Assembly (NCBI GenBank): GCA_004124535.1
Contig: SCKQ01000050.1
Coordinates: 1-16,316, forward strand
From: Fidelibacterota bacterium
Lineage (GTDB): Bacteria; Marinisomatota; Marinisomatia; Marinisomatales; TCS55
Length of the DNA: 16,316 nucleotides
Reading direction: 5' to 3'
A program made the translations under genes and the position numbers. Shown piece by piece: positions 1 to 7,156 of this stretch. How positions within the stretch are numbered: position 1 is the first letter of the stretch; the number at the start of each line of letters is the position of its first letter. The notes beneath the pieces were generated by a model that was given only the letters and a program-made list of their open reading frames with translations, did not search any database and was not told where the DNA came from.

Positions 1-725
1 CTGCCTGGACATTCCTGGTGGCTTTAGGTGGTAGTATGATATTTTCTGTATTATTTGGCTATATATTGGATTTTATTATTAATAGGCCGCTAAAAGATGA
101 ACCGATATTTTCCGTAATTATGGCTACGCTTAGTTTGGCAATAATTATTCGCGCTGTGGTAGCAATAATTGCCGGGCCCATAAGTCTAATGCCCTTTTCT
201 CCATTTGGTGACAGCGCAATATCATTCGGCACCATTATTGTATCCGTTCTTGATCTATCTATTATTGGTAGCGCTATTGGGCTGGTCATCATTTTTTACT
301 ATATCTTTCATTATACACGGTGGGGAATAGCCATGCAGGCTACATCGGAAGATCCGATAGCGGCACAGTTGATGGGTATCCCGATTAAGCGCGTCTATGC
401 ATTAGTCTGGATTTTCTCCGCTGTAGTTGCTACCCTCAGCGGTATTCTGCTAGCACCAAGAATTGCGTTACTAGATACATCCATGGGTTTCCTAGGATTA
501 AAAGCATTTCCAGCAGCTGTTTTAGGTGGTTTTGGTTCTATTCCTGGAGCCATTGTTGGCGGCGTTATATTAGGAGTAATCGAGACAGTTAGCATGGGTA
601 CACTTTCTTTTCACTTTCAATGGATTAAAGAAATCAATGACATTATTGCCTGGATCGTACTTATAGCTGTGTTAATGATTAAGCCAGATGGTCTTTTTGG
701 TGTTGAGAAAGTGAAAAAGGTCTAA
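1..725 (+). CDS. livH: Branched-chain amino acid-type ABC transporter permease LivH, 5' end cut off
   Basis: First inner-membrane permease of a HAAT/Liv-type ABC importer; it pairs with the downstream LivM to form the channel. The frame is open to the left edge (codon phase begins at base 3, reading AWTFL before the first possible start). The GTG at base 18 is therefore most likely an internal valine, not the start. About 240 residues are visible against a usual 290 to 310, so roughly 50 N-terminal residues lie outside. Hydrophobic segments fill the sequence. The cytoplasmic loop with TRWGIAMQATSEDPIAAQLMGI-like character (near bases 316 to 380) is the LivH signature that docks to the ATPase, and the glycine-rich stretch GGFGSIPGAIVGG near the C-terminus is typical of the family. 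The gene ends TAATG, sharing one base with livM. The true substrate is unknown and need not be an amino acid. The family call is firm. Confidence 0.95.
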   Translation, partial: AWTFLVALGGSMIFSVLFGYILDFIINRPLKDEPIFSVIMATLSLAIIIRAVVAIIAGPISLMPFSPFGDSAISFGTIIVSVLDLSIIGSAIGLVIIFYYIFHYTRWGIAMQATSEDPIAAQLMGIPIKRVYALVWIFSAVVATLSGILLAPRIALLDTSMGFLGLKAFPAAVLGGFGSIPGAIVGGVILGVIETVSMGTLSFHFQWIKEINDIIAWIVLIAVLMIKPDGLFGVEKVKKV

Positions 726-1756
726 TGAAGGGTCGCTACGAAGATGAAAATCTATACTGGATCCCAGTACTAATTATATTTGTGTTTTTACTACCCTTTA
801 TCTTAAAAGGGTTATCCTTCAGTTATAAATATTACCTGTTCGTGCTGAATATGGCTGGTATTTACATCATCCTTAATGTAGGGTTAGACCTACTAAGTGG
901 TTTTACTGGGTTACTATCACTTGGGCACGCCGCATTCCTTGCCGTGGGTGCCTATTCATCAGCTATATTGGTGGATCAGTTTGGCGTACCATTTGCATTG
1001 TCATTAATATTATCACCGTTGGTTGCTGGATTATTTGGTTTTGTCATTGGTTTCCCTGCATTGCGCATTTCAGGAATGTACTTGGGTCTAACAACCATGG
1101 GATTCGGGTTCATTGTTAAGCGAATGATCATTGCTTTTCGTGAATGGACTCATGGTTCAGGTGGATTGGATGTATCGTCTCCAGTACTATTTGGATATAC
1201 CATCAAAACTGATTGGAATAATTACTTTTTAATTTACACATTTGTTGTAATTGCGGTTGTAGCTGGTCGCCGTATTGCTAAATCAAAAATTGGTCGGGCC
1301 TTTATGGCCATTCGTGATTCTGAACAAGCTGCACAAGCAGCGGGAATCAACTTGGCCAAATACAAAATGCTGGCTTTCTTTATCTCAGGTCTTTTTGCTG
1401 GATTTGCTGGTGTTCTATTTGCCCATACAAGCTCATTTATTTCAACGGACCATTTTGATATTTTGTTATCAATATATTTTATAATCATGATATTAGTGGG
1501 TGGTGTCAGTTCCATTTATGGTGCTGTATTGGGGACTTTATTTATTGTCCTATTAGATAATCTATTTGTGCCCTTACTTAAAGACCAAATTCACTTTTGG
1601 TTCAATACACAGGCAGGAGATATTCAATCACTCATTTTCGGACTTATTATGTTTTTGTTTATTATATTCCAGCCTATGGGATTATATGGTATGTGGCTGA
1701 AAATGCGCATATATTGGAAGTTATTCCCCTTTAATCCGAGGCAACGTTTTACATAA
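725..1756 (+). CDS. livM: Branched-chain amino acid-type ABC transporter permease LivM
   Basis: Second membrane subunit of the Liv-type importer, forming the translocation pore with LivH. The 343-residue length and about nine to ten hydrophobic segments match the family. The motif LLSGFTGLLSLGHAAF (about residues 56 to 71) is the hallmark of LivM proteins, and the loop with RAFMAIRDSEQAAQAAGI (about residues 190 to 208) is the ATPase-contact loop. The later segment with MILVGGVSSIYGAVLG is also typical. The ATG overlaps the livH stop by one base (TAATG), so it is probably translationally coupled. It ends 23 bases before the binding-protein gene. The basic C-terminal tail (KLFPFNPRQRF) is predicted to face the cytoplasm. 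No oddity is seen. Confidence 0.96.
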   Translation: MKGRYEDENLYWIPVLIIFVFLLPFILKGLSFSYKYYLFVLNMAGIYIILNVGLDLLSGFTGLLSLGHAAFLAVGAYSSAILVDQFGVPFALSLILSPLVAGLFGFVIGFPALRISGMYLGLTTMGFGFIVKRMIIAFREWTHGSGGLDVSSPVLFGYTIKTDWNNYFLIYTFVVIAVVAGRRIAKSKIGRAFMAIRDSEQAAQAAGINLAKYKMLAFFISGLFAGFAGVLFAHTSSFISTDHFDILLSIYFIIMILVGGVSSIYGAVLGTLFIVLLDNLFVPLLKDQIHFWFNTQAGDIQSLIFGLIMFLFIIFQPMGLYGMWLKMRIYWKLFPFNPRQRFT

Positions 1757-1761
1757 TAATA

Positions 1762-1772
1762 AAAGGAGGAGG
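1762..1772 (+). promoter_or_regulatory. Strong ribosome binding site of the substrate-binding protein gene
   Basis: The sequence AAAGGAGGAGG lies seven bases before the ATG at 1780. It is a near-perfect and extended Shine-Dalgarno sequence, the strongest in block 1. It fits the need for far more binding protein than membrane subunits, and it fixes the start of the gene. Confidence 0.85.
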
Positions 1773-1779
1773 AATTATT

Positions 1780-2946
1780 ATGAAAAGAGTAATGGGTACT
1801 CTAATTATAATCGGTCTCTTGGCTGTGGGCTGTGTTAAGCGGGCACCAGCACCAGGCGTAACTGATACCGAAGTACTTATTGGGAATGTGCAGGATCTCA
1901 GTGGTCCATTAAAGGAACTAGGTGCGATTATTCCCAGTGGTTCAAACATGTATTTTCAATACATTAATGATCAAGGTGGTGTGCACGGTCGCAGTATAAA
2001 AATGCTGATTGAGGACCACCAATACAATCCGCAAAAGGCAGTGGCTGCGACAAAGAAATTGGTTGAAAAAGACCAGGTTTTCTGTCTCTTTCAGATACTC
2101 GGTACATCTCCATGTGAAGCAATCCGTCCCATACTATCAGAAACAGGCACGCCACTGATTGCGCCGGCAACGAATTCAGGCACTATGTCAGATCTGTCCC
2201 GCGAGGCTGGAGATCTAATTTTTCATACGGATACAGGATATGATAGACAAGGTGAAATTTTAGTGGATTACATATTAAACCAAAACTCAGATGCCAAAAT
2301 TGGCATTGTATACCAGGATGATGACTATGGTGAAAATGTTTTAGAGGGTATTGCAAGAGCAGAAGCGGAACATGAAATTACGGTGCAAAAAGAATCCTAT
2401 CAGCGTGGTGCTATCGATTTTAAAGGTCAAACCATGAACCTGTTAAAGGGCGGATGCACAGATGTGATAATTGCCGGAATTGTTCGCGAACCAGTTACGG
2501 TCATGAAAACTGCAGAAGCTATGAACTATAAGCCAAACTTCTTTGGTACTGGTCCAACTGTAGACGCACGTGTTGGTAAATTGGCTGGTTCTGCTGGGGA
2601 AGGTTTTACTGCTACATATTGGGCAAATATGTGGAATTCCGATGCACCTGGACCAATTTTGTACCGCGAACTATGTGAAAAGTATGATATACCTGAACCG
2701 TATATAGGGTTATATCACTACTATGGTTTTGCCACAGCACAACTTTTGGTGGAAGGTTTAGAGCGTGCAGGGAGAAATCCTACCAGGAAGAGTTTGGTGA
2801 GAGGATTAGAAACATTTAAGAATTGGGATGTTGGATCATTTCCACCTATTACCTTTAGCCGTAATGATCATGCTGGTGTTGATAAAGTGCAACTTGTTCA
2901 AATGCAAAATGGTGAACAGGTGGTAATTACTGATTGGCTTGAATAA
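1780..2946 (+). CDS. livK: ABC transporter substrate-binding lipoprotein, LivK/Peripla_BP_6 type
   Basis: Extracytoplasmic solute receptor of the Liv-type importer. The N-terminus is a lipoprotein signal: basic MKR, a hydrophobic run (residues 7 to 17) and the lipobox LAVGC, predicting cleavage before Cys18 and lipid anchoring. The rest (388 residues in total) is the two-lobe periplasmic-binding-fold type I of the LivJ/LivK family. Supporting stretches are VLIGNVQDLSGPLKELG near the mature start, QGGVHGRSIKMLIEDHQYNP, and APATNSGTM at the position of the ligand-contacting ATN loop. The gene lies third in the cluster, after both permeases, instead of first as in many liv operons. It is followed directly by a terminator hairpin, so it may end its own abundant transcript. 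The ligand cannot be read from the sequence. The neighbouring acyl-CoA ligase makes a fatty, branched or aromatic carboxylate as plausible as leucine, isoleucine or valine. Confidence 0.93.
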   Translation: MKRVMGTLIIIGLLAVGCVKRAPAPGVTDTEVLIGNVQDLSGPLKELGAIIPSGSNMYFQYINDQGGVHGRSIKMLIEDHQYNPQKAVAATKKLVEKDQVFCLFQILGTSPCEAIRPILSETGTPLIAPATNSGTMSDLSREAGDLIFHTDTGYDRQGEILVDYILNQNSDAKIGIVYQDDDYGENVLEGIARAEAEHEITVQKESYQRGAIDFKGQTMNLLKGGCTDVIIAGIVREPVTVMKTAEAMNYKPNFFGTGPTVDARVGKLAGSAGEGFTATYWANMWNSDAPGPILYRELCEKYDIPEPYIGLYHYYGFATAQLLVEGLERAGRNPTRKSLVRGLETFKNWDVGSFPPITFSRNDHAGVDKVQLVQMQNGEQVVITDWLE

Positions 2947-2962
2947 ATCTCAATAGATATAT

Positions 2963-2992
2963 AGGGCTCCAATTATTATCGGAGCCCTTTTT
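2963..2992 (+). terminator. Intrinsic terminator between the binding-protein gene and livG, possible attenuator
   Basis: A perfect 8-base-pair stem (AGGGCTCC at 2963 to 2970 pairs with GGAGCCCT at 2981 to 2988) encloses a 10-base AT-rich loop and is followed by a T run (TTTTTGTTT, 2988 to 2996). It starts 17 bases after the binding-protein stop. The livG start codon lies at the end of the T run, so RNA polymerase must read through to express livG, livF and the ligase gene. The 3' arm contains GGAG, the only Shine-Dalgarno-like sequence before livG, so the folded hairpin would also hide that site. The likely effect, by inference, is high binding-protein and lower ATPase expression. Confidence 0.85.
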
Positions 2993-2996
2993 GTTT

Positions 2997-3758
2997 ATGG
3001 CTGACCTGATCATTGAAAACCTAACAATGCGATTTGCTGGTGTTGTTGCGCTGGATGAGGTATCCTTTTCCGTAGAAAAGGGTGAAATATTTTCCCTCAT
3101 TGGTCCTAATGGATCCGGCAAAACAACACTGTTTAATTGTATAAACGGTTTCAATAAACCACAGGGTGGAAAAATATATTTTAATGGTGAAAACCTCTTG
3201 GGGAAACGACCCCATAATATTATTGATTCGGGAATTTCAAGGACATTTCAAAATGTTCAGAATATTCCCTTCATGACTGTTTTGGACAATATCCTCCTAG
3301 GAGCACATAGTCGTATAGATGCTAAGGCTACTATACGGCGGTGGCTTTCTCAGGATCAAAGAGAAATTGAAGAAGCAATGGTACTGGATATAATGGATTT
3401 CTTGGGAATTGCTAATTACGAACAAAAATATATGCTTGGTCAGCCTTTTGGTATTCAGAAACTAGCCGAAATTGCCAGGGCATTAGTCTCAAAACCGAAA
3501 TTAATACTTTTGGATGAGCCCGCGGCAGGGATGAATGACCAAGAAACGCGAGAAATAGCCAACATCATTAGGGATATCAGGGAAGATCTTGGTATTACGG
3601 TATTATTGGTAGAGCATGACATGAATTTGGTCATGAGCATATCGGACCGTATTTGCGTCCTAGATTCGGGAGAAATAATTGCTCTTGGTGAACCTGAAGA
3701 GGTAAAAAACCATCCAAAAGTCATCGAGATTTATCTGGGAGAAACAGCTGATGCTTAA
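2997..3758 (+). CDS. livG: ABC transporter ATP-binding protein LivG
   Basis: One of two cytoplasmic ATPases that power the Liv-type importer. With the ATG at 2997 the protein has 253 residues. It shows Walker A GPNGSGKT (36 to 43), Q-loop Gln85, the family's divergent signature region PFGIQKLAEIARAL (150 to 163), Walker B LILLDE (169 to 174) followed by PAAGMN typical of LivG, and the H-loop His207. Start choice is open. TTG at 2991 would add two residues and sits six bases after GGAG, while ATG at 2997 sits twelve bases after it. Both overlap the tail of the terminator described before this gene. No other promoter or Shine-Dalgarno sequence is seen, so expression seems to rely on read-through. 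The gene overlaps livF by eight bases. Confidence 0.96.
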   Translation: MADLIIENLTMRFAGVVALDEVSFSVEKGEIFSLIGPNGSGKTTLFNCINGFNKPQGGKIYFNGENLLGKRPHNIIDSGISRTFQNVQNIPFMTVLDNILLGAHSRIDAKATIRRWLSQDQREIEEAMVLDIMDFLGIANYEQKYMLGQPFGIQKLAEIARALVSKPKLILLDEPAAGMNDQETREIANIIRDIREDLGITVLLVEHDMNLVMSISDRICVLDSGEIIALGEPEEVKNHPKVIEIYLGETADA

Positions 3759-4491
3759 AGTGGTTGGTGTTGAAACTTATTATGGGAAAGTAAAAGCCTT
3801 GCATGGCGTGTCTCTGGAAGTGAAGGAAGGGCAACTTGTAACTATACTTGGTGCTAATGGCGCTGGTAAAACAACGATCTTAAAAACCATAAGCGGATTG
3901 GTTGAACCAGAAAATGGGACCATTCATTTCAATGATATTCGTATCGATCGGAAGGATCCCGAAGACATTGTAGCTATGGGCATTAGTCATGTACCTGAAT
4001 GGCGCCGAATTTTTCCTGAACTCACTGTTTATGAGAATCTTCTTATGGGCGGATTTTTGATAAAAGAAAAGGATTTGTTACGTGATAGAATGGAAGAGGC
4101 GTATAGACATTTTCCTGTTTTACGCCAGCGTCAGAAACAGCGTGCCGGGACTCTAAGTGGTGGGGAGCAACAAATGCTGGCTATATCCCGAGCGTTGATG
4201 CTCAAACCACAACTCTTGCTGTTGGATGAACCTTCATTGGGACTCTCACCATTGTTGGTCCAGGATATCTTCGCAACGATCAAAGAACTACACCGCACCG
4301 GCGTAACAATACTATTGGTGGAGCAAAACGTTAACCATGCCTTGAAAATCGCAGATTATGGCTATGTGCTTACAACTGGTAAAATCTTTTTAAGCGGTAC
4401 ATACGAAGATCTCCTTGATGAAGAAAAAGTGCGTGAACAGTATTTGGGTGAGGGTAAATACACACGCCGAGCCGATCTTTGGGGAGGATAA
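3751..4491 (+). CDS. livF: ABC transporter ATP-binding protein LivF
   Basis: Second cytoplasmic ATPase of the Liv-type importer, expected to form a heterodimer with LivG. The 246-residue length is normal, allowing for a slightly longer C-terminal tail (GKYTRRADLWGG). Motifs are Walker A GANGAGKT (34 to 41), the LivF-type VPEWRRIFPELTVYENL (81 to 97; VPEGRR is the usual form, with Trp here for Gly), signature LSGGEQ (135 to 140) and Walker B LLLLDE (155 to 160). The switch region LLVEQN has Gln192 where most ABC ATPases have His, which is usual in LivF. The start overlaps livG by eight bases and has GGGAG nine bases upstream (3737 to 3741). The stop overlaps the ligase start by one base. Confidence 0.96.
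   Translation: MLKVVGVETYYGKVKALHGVSLEVKEGQLVTILGANGAGKTTILKTISGLVEPENGTIHFNDIRIDRKDPEDIVAMGISHVPEWRRIFPELTVYENLLMGGFLIKEKDLLRDRMEEAYRHFPVLRQRQKQRAGTLSGGEQQMLAISRALMLKPQLLLLDEPSLGLSPLLVQDIFATIKELHRTGVTILLVEQNVNHALKIADYGYVLTTGKIFLSGTYEDLLDEEKVREQYLGEGKYTRRADLWGG
4481..4487 (+). promoter_or_regulatory. Ribosome binding site deciding the acyl-CoA ligase start
   Basis: GGGGAGG lies inside the last codons of livF, only three bases before the ATG at 4491. The spacing is short, but the TAATG stop-start overlap allows ribosomes finishing livF to restart here. A TTG at 4479 in the same frame lies upstream of this site and so is an unlikely start. Confidence 0.65.
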
Positions 4492-6314
4492 TGGATAAAC
4501 CGGATACTACCCGTATAAACACGGTGCCAAAACTTTTTTGGTATAACGTGGAAAATTATCGAGATGATGTTACCATGTGGCGTAAACATAGAGGAGTATG
4601 GGAAGCTCATACTTGGGGTAATTATGGTAACTGGTCCCGAGATATAGGCCACGCCTTAATCGCAGAAGGATTAAAATCCGGTGATAAGATTTCTATCCTC
4701 AGTGAGACTCGAATGGAATGGGTCATATTGGATATGGCAATTATGGGTATCGGTTGTATTACAGCACCGGTATATCCATCGAATACTGAAGAACAGGTTA
4801 AATACATTGTAAAACATAGTGAGAGTAAGGTGGTGTTCGCCGAGGATCAAGAACAGTTGGATAAAATGCTGGTAATCTGGAAGGACCTGCCTTTGGTAAA
4901 AAAGGTGATAGTAATAGACAAATATTATCCACACGATTTACCGAATGTGATTACTCTTAATGATTATCGTGAATTGGGCAAAACACATCGCAGAAAAAAT
5001 CCAGGAAAATTTGAAGAACGTTTAGCATCGGTTAAACCGGAAGACATCATCAGTTTTACTTACACATCAGGAACTACAGGTTATCCCAAAGCAGGTATGT
5101 TCAACAGTCATAACGTAATTTCTGTAGCAAAGCATTTACCCGATATGTTGCCTACTGATAGAAGTGATTTGGGAATATCATATTTACCACTATCGCACAT
5201 TGCTGAGCGATTATTAGGCCATTTTATAAAACTGTATTCAGGTTATGTCACAGTTTTTGCAGATAGTTTGGAGGATATGCCTTATAACCTTCGACAAACT
5301 GGACCCACTATTATGTTTGGCACCCCGCGAGTATTTGAAAAATTCTATGCTAGAATTTCTATCGCGATAAAAGATGCAACCTTATTACAGAAAACGATAT
5401 ATGACTGGGCCTTGAAAGTTGGTAAAAAGTATACAGAATTGAAAGATAAAGGCCTTCAACCTTCCCTGTGGCTCAAACTCAACAGATTATTAGCACATTT
5501 CCTCGTCTATAGAAAAATAAAGGATATGTTTGGTGGTAATATTCGGTTCTTGTTGTCAGGTGCTGCACCGATTTCGCCAAATATTATCCGGTATTTTCAT
5601 TGGGTTGGTCTTGATATCTATGAAGGATATGGAATGACTGAAACAACGGGAATAGTAACTGGAAATAAAATTGGGGAAGCAAAAATAGGTTCTGTGGGAC
5701 AAGCGTTGCCTGGTACTGAAATAAGAATTGCGGAAGATGGTGAAATATGTACACGGTGTCCGCAAAATATTTCTGGATATTACAAAAATGAAGATGCCAC
5801 CAGGGAATTATTAATACCTGACGAAAAAGGTAATATTTGGTTGCATACTGGTGATATCGGACACTTAGATGAAGAAGGTTATTTATTTATAACTGATAGA
5901 AAAAAAGATATCATCATCACTGCAGGTGGAAAGAATGTAGCACCACAAAATATTGAAAATCTGCTAAAGACTAGTCCGTACATAAGTTTGGCTATGGTTT
6001 ATGGCGATAAAAAACCATATCTTACAGCACTGGTTACTCTAGATGAAGATGAAATCGTCAAGTTTGCACGGGATAAAAAAATAATGTACCAGGATTTGGC
6101 CGATTTATCAAAAAAACAAGAAGTACTAGACCTATTGCATCATGAAATATCTGTATTAAATCTTGATTTAGCCAGTTATGAAACTGTCAAGAAATTCCGC
6201 ATTCTGGAAGAGGAGTTAGATCAGGATAAGGACGAAGTAACTCCAACGTTAAAAGTAAAACGCAAGGTTGTTATTGATCATTATCAGGATTTGATAGATA
6301 ATATGTATGCCTGA
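4491..6314 (+). CDS. Long-chain-fatty-acid-type acyl-CoA synthetase (AMP-forming)
   Basis: Adenylate-forming ligase that activates a carboxylic acid with ATP and CoA to an acyl-CoA via an acyl-adenylate. With the ATG at 4491 it has 607 residues, the size of FadD15/bubblegum-type long-chain ligases. Motifs in order are the ATP-gripping loop YTSGTTGYPKAG (191 to 202), YEGYGMTETTG (377 to 387), the ribose-binding HTGD (452 to 455), the hinge DRKKD (469 to 473) with ITAGGKNVAPQNIE after it, and the C-terminal catalytic Lys588 in PTLKVKRK. It is joined to livF by a one-base overlap, so it belongs to the transporter operon. This suggests that the imported compound is an acid activated on entry. Chain length and branching specificity cannot be read off. 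The gene ends six bases before the convergent short-chain dehydrogenase gene, and no terminator is visible. Confidence 0.93.
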   Translation: MDKPDTTRINTVPKLFWYNVENYRDDVTMWRKHRGVWEAHTWGNYGNWSRDIGHALIAEGLKSGDKISILSETRMEWVILDMAIMGIGCITAPVYPSNTEEQVKYIVKHSESKVVFAEDQEQLDKMLVIWKDLPLVKKVIVIDKYYPHDLPNVITLNDYRELGKTHRRKNPGKFEERLASVKPEDIISFTYTSGTTGYPKAGMFNSHNVISVAKHLPDMLPTDRSDLGISYLPLSHIAERLLGHFIKLYSGYVTVFADSLEDMPYNLRQTGPTIMFGTPRVFEKFYARISIAIKDATLLQKTIYDWALKVGKKYTELKDKGLQPSLWLKLNRLLAHFLVYRKIKDMFGGNIRFLLSGAAPISPNIIRYFHWVGLDIYEGYGMTETTGIVTGNKIGEAKIGSVGQALPGTEIRIAEDGEICTRCPQNISGYYKNEDATRELLIPDEKGNIWLHTGDIGHLDEEGYLFITDRKKDIIITAGGKNVAPQNIENLLKTSPYISLAMVYGDKKPYLTALVTLDEDEIVKFARDKKIMYQDLADLSKKQEVLDLLHHEISVLNLDLASYETVKKFRILEEELDQDKDEVTPTLKVKRKVVIDHYQDLIDNMYA

Positions 6315-6320
6315 AAGAAC

Positions 6321-7142
6321 TTATAAAAAGAAATCTTGCATTAACTCATCTTCTGGAACTTGAGCATATTTGCCAAAGTCAGTGATTCCCTCTGATCTCA
6401 ACAAATCTTCATCGACGAAATAATTACCTGTACAAGTACGGCTGTTCTTACTCAAAATGGTATAAGCAGCATCACCCATGATATCTGGTGTGCGAGCCTT
6501 CCGCATTATTTCATCCCCACCCAAGAGATTTTGCACAGCAGCTGTTTGAATAACTGTTTTGGGCCATAATGCATTAACTGCGATACCCTGGTCCTGCAGT
6601 TCACCGGCCATTCCCAAGACACACATACTCATTCCAAATTTGGACATGGTATAAGCTACATGAGGAGCGAACCATTTCGTTTCCATATTAAGTGGTGGAG
6701 ACAGATTGAGAATGTGAGGATTGGGCGTTTGCTTTAAATGTGGAATACACAGCTTTGATGTCATGTATGTACCACGGACATTAATCTGGTGCATAAGGTC
6801 GTATCTTTTCATTTCAGTTGCCACTGTTCCGGTAAGCTGAATAGCACTAGCATTATTTACCAAAACGTCAATTCCGCCAAAGGTTTCTATAGTTTTCTCC
6901 ACAGCGGACTGTACCTGTTCTTCAAAACGAATATCCGTGCAAACAGGAAGCCCCTTTCCGCCAGCTGCATCCATTTCTTCCGCAGCAGTGAAAATTGTAC
7001 CGGATAATTTTGGATGAGGTTCAATTGTTTTTGCAGCAATTACTATGTTCGCGCCTTCGTTAGCGAGTCTCAATCCTATAGCTTTACCAATTCCACGGCT
7101 GGCGCCAGTGATAAATACTGTTTTATTTTTTAATGTACTCAT
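6321..7142 (-). CDS. Short-chain dehydrogenase/reductase, HSDL2-like
   Basis: NAD(P)-dependent oxidoreductase of the classical SDR superfamily, closest in motif pattern to hydroxysteroid dehydrogenase-like protein 2 (SDR domain only, no SCP2 domain). In 273 residues it shows the dinucleotide-binding TGASRGIG (12 to 19), NNAS (96 to 99), catalytic Ser148 in LNLSPPLN, and the catalytic pair Tyr164/Lys168 (YTMSK). NALWPKTVIQTAA (190 to 202) and the DFFL end are also HSDL2-like. HSDL2 proteins are linked to fatty acid metabolism, but their substrate is not settled. As the last gene of block 2, it probably handles a hydroxyacyl-, oxoacyl- or enoyl-intermediate, or an aldehyde/alcohol as AtuG is thought to do. 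A purine-rich AAAGGA lies 6 to 7 bases before the ATG, and the gap from the preceding dehydrogenase stop is 14 bases. Confidence 0.9.
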   Translation of the reverse strand: MSTLKNKTVFITGASRGIGKAIGLRLANEGANIVIAAKTIEPHPKLSGTIFTAAEEMDAAGGKGLPVCTDIRFEEQVQSAVEKTIETFGGIDVLVNNASAIQLTGTVATEMKRYDLMHQINVRGTYMTSKLCIPHLKQTPNPHILNLSPPLNMETKWFAPHVAYTMSKFGMSMCVLGMAGELQDQGIAVNALWPKTVIQTAAVQNLLGGDEIMRKARTPDIMGDAAYTILSKNSRTCTGNYFVDEDLLRSEGITDFGKYAQVPEDELMQDFFL

Positions 7143-7156
7143 TACTTTTCCTTTCT

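Noticed and set aside
18..20. GTG at base 18 as the livH start
   Set aside because: The frame is open upstream to the left edge and the family is about 50 residues longer, so this is an internal valine of a gene cut by the window.
4479..4490. TTG start of the ligase at 4479
   Set aside because: The Shine-Dalgarno sequence GGGGAGG lies downstream of it and before ATG 4491, which also forms the TAATG overlap with livF.
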